In this document: positions 60,401 through 64,000 of the stretch, one piece after another
Layout: each line of letters starts with the position of its first letter
How positions within the stretch are numbered: position 1 is the stretch's first letter
Assembly (NCBI GenBank): GCA_007844125.1
Contig: CM017555.1
Location: forward strand, 24,416,202 to 24,480,201
Source of the DNA: Sinonovacula constricta
Taxonomy: Eukaryota > Mollusca > Bivalvia > Cardiida > Solecurtidae
Length of the DNA stretch: 64,000 bases
Direction of reading: 5' to 3'
Made by a program: the position numbers and the translations under genes
The notes under the pieces: model-generated
Database searches by the model: none
What the model was told of the DNA's origin: nothing
The model's input: the letters and a program-made list of their open reading frames with translations, nothing else

Positions 60401-60831
60401 TCTGTATGTTAATATGATGGCCATTTAAAAATTCAACAGAACAATTTGACAAAGCCCAGGCTCAAGATATTTAAAGCCTTAATTGTGGTATTAGTACAAA
60501 TCTATTGCTTAAACTAATTAGGTGAGGCACTGGTGGCTCTATCCAGACATTTGTCTAGAATCAATCTTTACCAACAATTAGCTAGATGTTACCCATATGG
60601 CTATAATTGAGTTGGTGTGAAACATGTAACAAAAACAAATAAATAAACAAGATCACAAGGAATTTGACCCTGACGGGCTGGCCTAGTGATAGAGAGCTGT
60701 TCACTTCTTATCCTATTATCCTACAACAACTCCCAGGCAAATAAGCCCCTATATGCATGAATCAATGTATCTACAGACTCTTTTCGATCGGGGTGCCTTC
60801 ATTAATGTGTAAGGACCAAACAATTTATGAT

Positions 60832-60969
60832 CAGTCCTAGGACAGGTTGTCCCTACCCCTCATTACAATATGGTAAGGAGACTTACTCCAGTCCAATACA
60901 GGTTGAATCTACCCCTCATTACAATAAGGTAAGGAGACTTACTCCAGTCCCAGGACAGGTTGTCTCTAC
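60832..60969. repeat. 57-bp satellite, left part (about 2.4 units)
   Basis: Unit TCCTCATTACAATAAGGTAA, GGAGACTTACTCCAGTCCCA, GGACAGGTTGTCTCTAC. Interrupted at 60969/60970; the array resumes at 63681. Confidence 0.9.
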
Positions 60970-61234
60970 CAGGGTTTTCCCTGACGCACAAATTTGTGCG
61001 TTTTGGCGCATATTTTCGACAGATGACCCGCAAAATGAACTTACATTGCGACACACTGGACGCACAAAATGAATTAATCCACAGCCATAATTTATTGTCT
61101 CCAATGACATTGATCTTTGTCAGCTCGTCAAAATGTTGCAAAAAGCATTTAAGTATCAATTTGCTTCAGTTAGACAAAGTATTTTGTAAATAAGCGTCCA
61201 TTATTTGTTCGTTGCGTCAACACACGGTCAAAAT

Positions 61235-61998
61235 GGGTTCCGGTCGAGTCGTACCTCTGGTCACTTCGTACCTGCTTTTTTCGGTCACTTTGTACCTTCA
61301 GACGGGTCACTTCGTACCTTCGGATAGGTCACTTCGTACCTCTATTTGTGTGTAGAGTTACACGGTTTGGCTGTATAGATACATAGGCTAAAGTCATATA
61401 GTACCTCTCCATTTTATAAGTTTTATATTGGAAATGAATGAATTTGATATTACAATGTTTATTAATTAAATTGCCGTTTTTTGGTAGACGATTTCAATAA
61501 TAAATATTAAAACTGTGATATAAAACGAGCTGTTAAGTGATCAATTTGATATAATTTTACAGGTTTGTTAAAAGATTATCTCTATAAAACACCAGAATAA
61601 GGTATTTTTTTATTTTATTAATAATAAAATTGGATAAACATAAATATAATACAGTAAAAAACAGATACATTCTTTAATCTATTGCTCATGCAGTTTTTCA
61701 CACTTTATTTAATTAGCCTGTTTGGATCGTTCAAACTAGTGTTGGGCTAATTGTAGCTATTATGTAATCACTTAACATTATTTATTGAGAGTTGCATTAA
61801 TTGGCGGCACACTTTCTTTTAGTTCCTAATCATTGGTAACATCCTCAAGGCAAGAGAGGTGCGAAGCCCGTTTATCTATACACACAAATAGAGGTACGAA
61901 GTGACCCATCCGAAGGTACGAAGTGACCCGTCCGAAGGTACGAAGTGACCGAAAAAAGCAGGTACGAAGTGACCCGAGGTACGACTCGACCGGCTCCC
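61235..61998. mobile_element. 764-bp element with 120-bp terminal inverted repeats and an 8-bp target duplication
   Basis: Arms 61235-61354 and 61879-61998 are near-perfect inverted copies, each with four GGTACGAAGTGACC subrepeats and an outer CCGGTCGAGTCGTACCTC. GTCAAAAT flanks both sides (61227-61234 and 61999-62006). The 524-bp AT-rich core has no gene. Long arms and an 8-9 bp duplication suggest a Mutator-like or foldback element. Confidence 0.85.
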
Positions 61999-62019
61999 GT
62001 CAAAATGACTTTAACGTAG

Positions 62020-62027
62020 TGACGTCA
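62020..62027. promoter_or_regulatory. CRE-type palindrome TGACGTCA, copy 1
   Basis: Exact cAMP-response-element consensus within a repeated segment; copies at 62391-62398 and 62716-62723. Function unproven. Confidence 0.35.
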
Positions 62028-62227
62028 CACGCTATGTATAGAATGTTATTTGTTGTCTTAATACTGCTATCCGGTCCACCTAAACGATACATGTACTGCG
62101 TTTAGATGACTGGGAACCAGCAATGCTGTGTAGTTAGACGCTGTTTCACGTTCCGTTGCGTCAACACACGGTCATAATGACCTGTGTGAATGCACTCGGT
62201 GTATTGTGGGTAAAGTAGTTCTTCAAC

Positions 62228-62282
62228 ATGGCTGTTATGAATACGGAAGTGATTGCTAAAATGAACAAAACAAGTACGAAGA
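62228..62282 (+). other. First-exon-like short open frame inside the 2.7-kb element
   Basis: TTCAACATGGCTGTTATGAA starts a frame reading MAVMNTEVIAKMNKTSTK, followed by AAGAG|GTATAC, a plausible donor. No matching second exon was found. Could be a captured host exon or chance. Confidence 0.25.
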
Positions 62283-62390
62283 GGTATACAACAGATTATT
62301 TTGGCATTTTTTATACATTCTAATAGTTAAAATATGTTTCATGCAAACATTTTGAACTAAATTTTGTAAACGGTCCCGACTTTAACGTAG

Positions 62391-62398
62391 TGACGTCA
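62391..62398. promoter_or_regulatory. CRE-type palindrome TGACGTCA, copy 2
   Basis: Within GACTTTAACGTAG-TGACGTCA-CACGC, the same context as copy 1. Confidence 0.35.
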
Positions 62399-62715
62399 CA
62401 CGCTATGTATAGAATGGACATATTACTGTTTAACGAAAGCGAAAGTAGCAAAACTTGCTCATCGTATTTTTTTCCATTTATCTATAAATATCAAGACTTT
62501 AAAAGTTTCTGGACATAGAATAAGGCCTTAGAATATGGTTGTTTAGTCATTTACCTTAATTCAATGAATATTATAATCGAACGTATTTCCTACGCGGAAC
62601 TATTTTTTATGTAGGCACAAATCTCAAATTTTGGGTGTGTTACGAGTCGTAGTATAAATAAGCGTCCATTATTTGTTCGTTGCGTCAACACACGGTCAAA
62701 ATGACTTTAAAGTAA

Positions 62716-62723
62716 TGACGTCA
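62716..62723. promoter_or_regulatory. CRE-type palindrome TGACGTCA, copy 3
   Basis: Within GACTTTAAAGTAA-TGACGTCA-TACG, the same context with a few changes. Confidence 0.35.
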
Positions 62724-63680
62724 TACGTTATGTATAGAATGTTTCACGTTCACCATTTCTTTAAAGCCGTTAAGCGTCGCAATAGTAATGATCGTTAAGT
62801 TTAGAACGCGGCTAAAACCGGCCCGTGAATACGCTACATTTCAAAGGTTTGGATGAGTTTTATCTGCATTAATCTTTTAGAACATAGTTAAGTCATACAT
62901 TGCATATTAATTTTAAGCAAATATATGTTTGGCTTTAGAAACCAAACGGTCTAAGGCAATATATTAAAAACACCACAAGGTCAAATTTAACGTTATGTAG
63001 GAAAGACATGTAGGTTGAACCAATATGAATTTGAATACCTAAGTTTTGACTGGTTTTTGTTTTTGCAACAAAAATCCAAAAGTGAACCATAAACAGTTCT
63101 AAAAACATGGACTTTCCGGCAGAAGCCAGAGCTTTTGGTTCACTCAAATCTAGGAAGAAGTTATTCTATATGTGACTGCTTTCATATAGGCAGACATAAT
63201 ATGAACAGTTATAAACAGTTACATGTTTAATTTGTTAAGCCTTTAGGTCTAAGGACCAACTCATTTGTATAATTTCATGTATGGAAATTTTACTGAATAT
63301 TGAAATTGGTACATGTAAGTGAACATGTTGAAGAATTGAACTTTGAACTTATTTGAAGTTAAACAAATCTAGTTAAATGTTCTGGTGTTCATTGTCAACA
63401 ATGATTATATTGCTATATATTCTAATAGAGATATATTTCTGAGAGTGAGTCAGATAGAGAAAATGCTTTCACATTTTAAAATCTGAAATGTACAATATGT
63501 GATTTTGTTTTGTTTTAATAGTATAAAACATAAATGAACAATTTAGTTCTGTTTTTAAGGTGCAAGACTATTAGTAAAGTGATTATATAATGTGACCCCC
63601 AAAATTTACCAATGACCCCCAAATCATAAACCTAGGGGGACACTGTGACCCCCTAAAAAAAATTTCAAGGGAAAACCCTG

Positions 63681-64000
63681 CTCTACTCCTCATTACAATA
63701 TGGTAAGGAGACTTACATCAGTCCCAGGACAGGTTGTCTCTCCTCCTCATTACAATAAGGTAAGGAGACTTTCTCCAGTCCTAGGACAGGTTGACTCTAC
63801 TCCTCATTACAATAAGGTAAGGAGACTTACTCCAGTCCCAGGACAGGTTGTCTCTACTCCTCATTACAATAAGGTAAGGAGACTTACTCCAGTCCCAGGA
63901 CAGGTTGTCTCTACTCCTCATTACAATATGGTAAGGAGACTTTCTCCAGTCCTAGGACAGGTTGACTCTACTCCTCATTACAATAAGGTAAGGAGACTTT
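63681..64000. repeat. 57-bp satellite, right part (about 5.6 units, runs off the window)
   Basis: Continues the array of 60832-60969 with units differing mainly at TAAGG/TATGG and TTACTCC/TTTCTCC. Confidence 0.93.

Larger units (their letters stand above)
41906..60831 (-). other. Upstream side of the ORP gene: intron and/or 5' flank, no exon recognised
   Basis: I looked on the - strand for the next expected ORD segment (an FSVW-ILK-C-G motif before ELSK) and did not find it. The stretch holds only SINEs, foldbacks, simple repeats and the 144-bp array. Confidence 0.45.
60970..63680. mobile_element. 2.7-kb non-autonomous DNA transposon with hAT-like ends, nested in the 57-bp satellite
   Basis: Terminal inverted repeats CAGGGTTTTCCCT (left) and AGGGAAAACCCTG (right) are perfect over 13 bp. 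CTCTAC occurs on both sides (60964-60969 and 63681-63686), so at least 6 bp of target are duplicated; hAT elements make 8. A palindrome CGCACAAATTTGTGCG lies at 60985-61000. No transposase was seen. The interior contains the element at 61235-61998 and repeated TGACGTCA segments. Confidence 0.78.

Overview
The window looks like nuclear DNA of an invertebrate animal, most likely a bivalve mollusc. It is AT-rich, its genes are split by GT-AG introns, and it is crowded with repeats of molluscan type: tRNA-headed SINEs, a 144-bp array resembling bivalve pearl/Helitron-type repeats, foldback elements and a decayed LINE. The taxonomic call is inference from repeat style and protein similarity. There is no sign of prokaryotic operons, CRISPR or plasmid genes.

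Only two host genes can be supported, and they converge. (1) A complete five-exon + strand gene (8662-14414) encodes a 181-residue EF-hand, calmodulin-like protein with two canonical calcium loops in its C-terminal half. (2) On the - strand, ten exons (41905 down to 23987) encode the last 389 residues of an oxysterol-binding-protein-related protein of the ORP1/ORP2 type (OSBPL1A/OSBPL2-like), covering nearly the whole lipid-binding ORD domain. Its 5' exons are not recognisable in 41906-64000 and probably lie beyond the window. Most long open frames elsewhere are repeat artefacts; the longest, 327 codons at 31318-32301, is a 17-bp minisatellite.

Layout. 1-8.6 kb: intergenic, with SINE copies and a decayed - strand LINE (3.33-5.94 kb). 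8.66-14.86 kb: the EF-hand gene, whose introns hold a G-rich tract, an array copying its own splice donor, a miniature LTR element with 5S rRNA-like sequence in its LTRs, and inverted repeats around exon 4. 14.9-24 kb: AT-rich intergenic/3' UTR DNA with few repeats. 24-41.9 kb: the ORP gene, with introns carrying SINEs, a TA-flanked MITE 11 bp from a splice donor, three decayed tandem copies of one exon, a 17-bp minisatellite, and a 1.3-kb minisatellite that grew inside a SINE. 42-60 kb: further ORP intron or upstream DNA with SINEs, the 144-bp array and foldbacks. 60.8-64 kb: a 57-bp satellite split by a 2.7-kb element with hAT-like ends, which is itself split by a 764-bp element with 120-bp inverted repeats and an 8-bp target duplication.

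The most striking item is the 438-bp element at 11296-11733: two 168-bp LTRs containing 5S rRNA-like promoter sequence, a tRNA-Leu-type primer site and a polypurine tract around only 102 bp of internal DNA. This is the architecture of plant Cassandra TRIM elements, here in an apparent animal genome.
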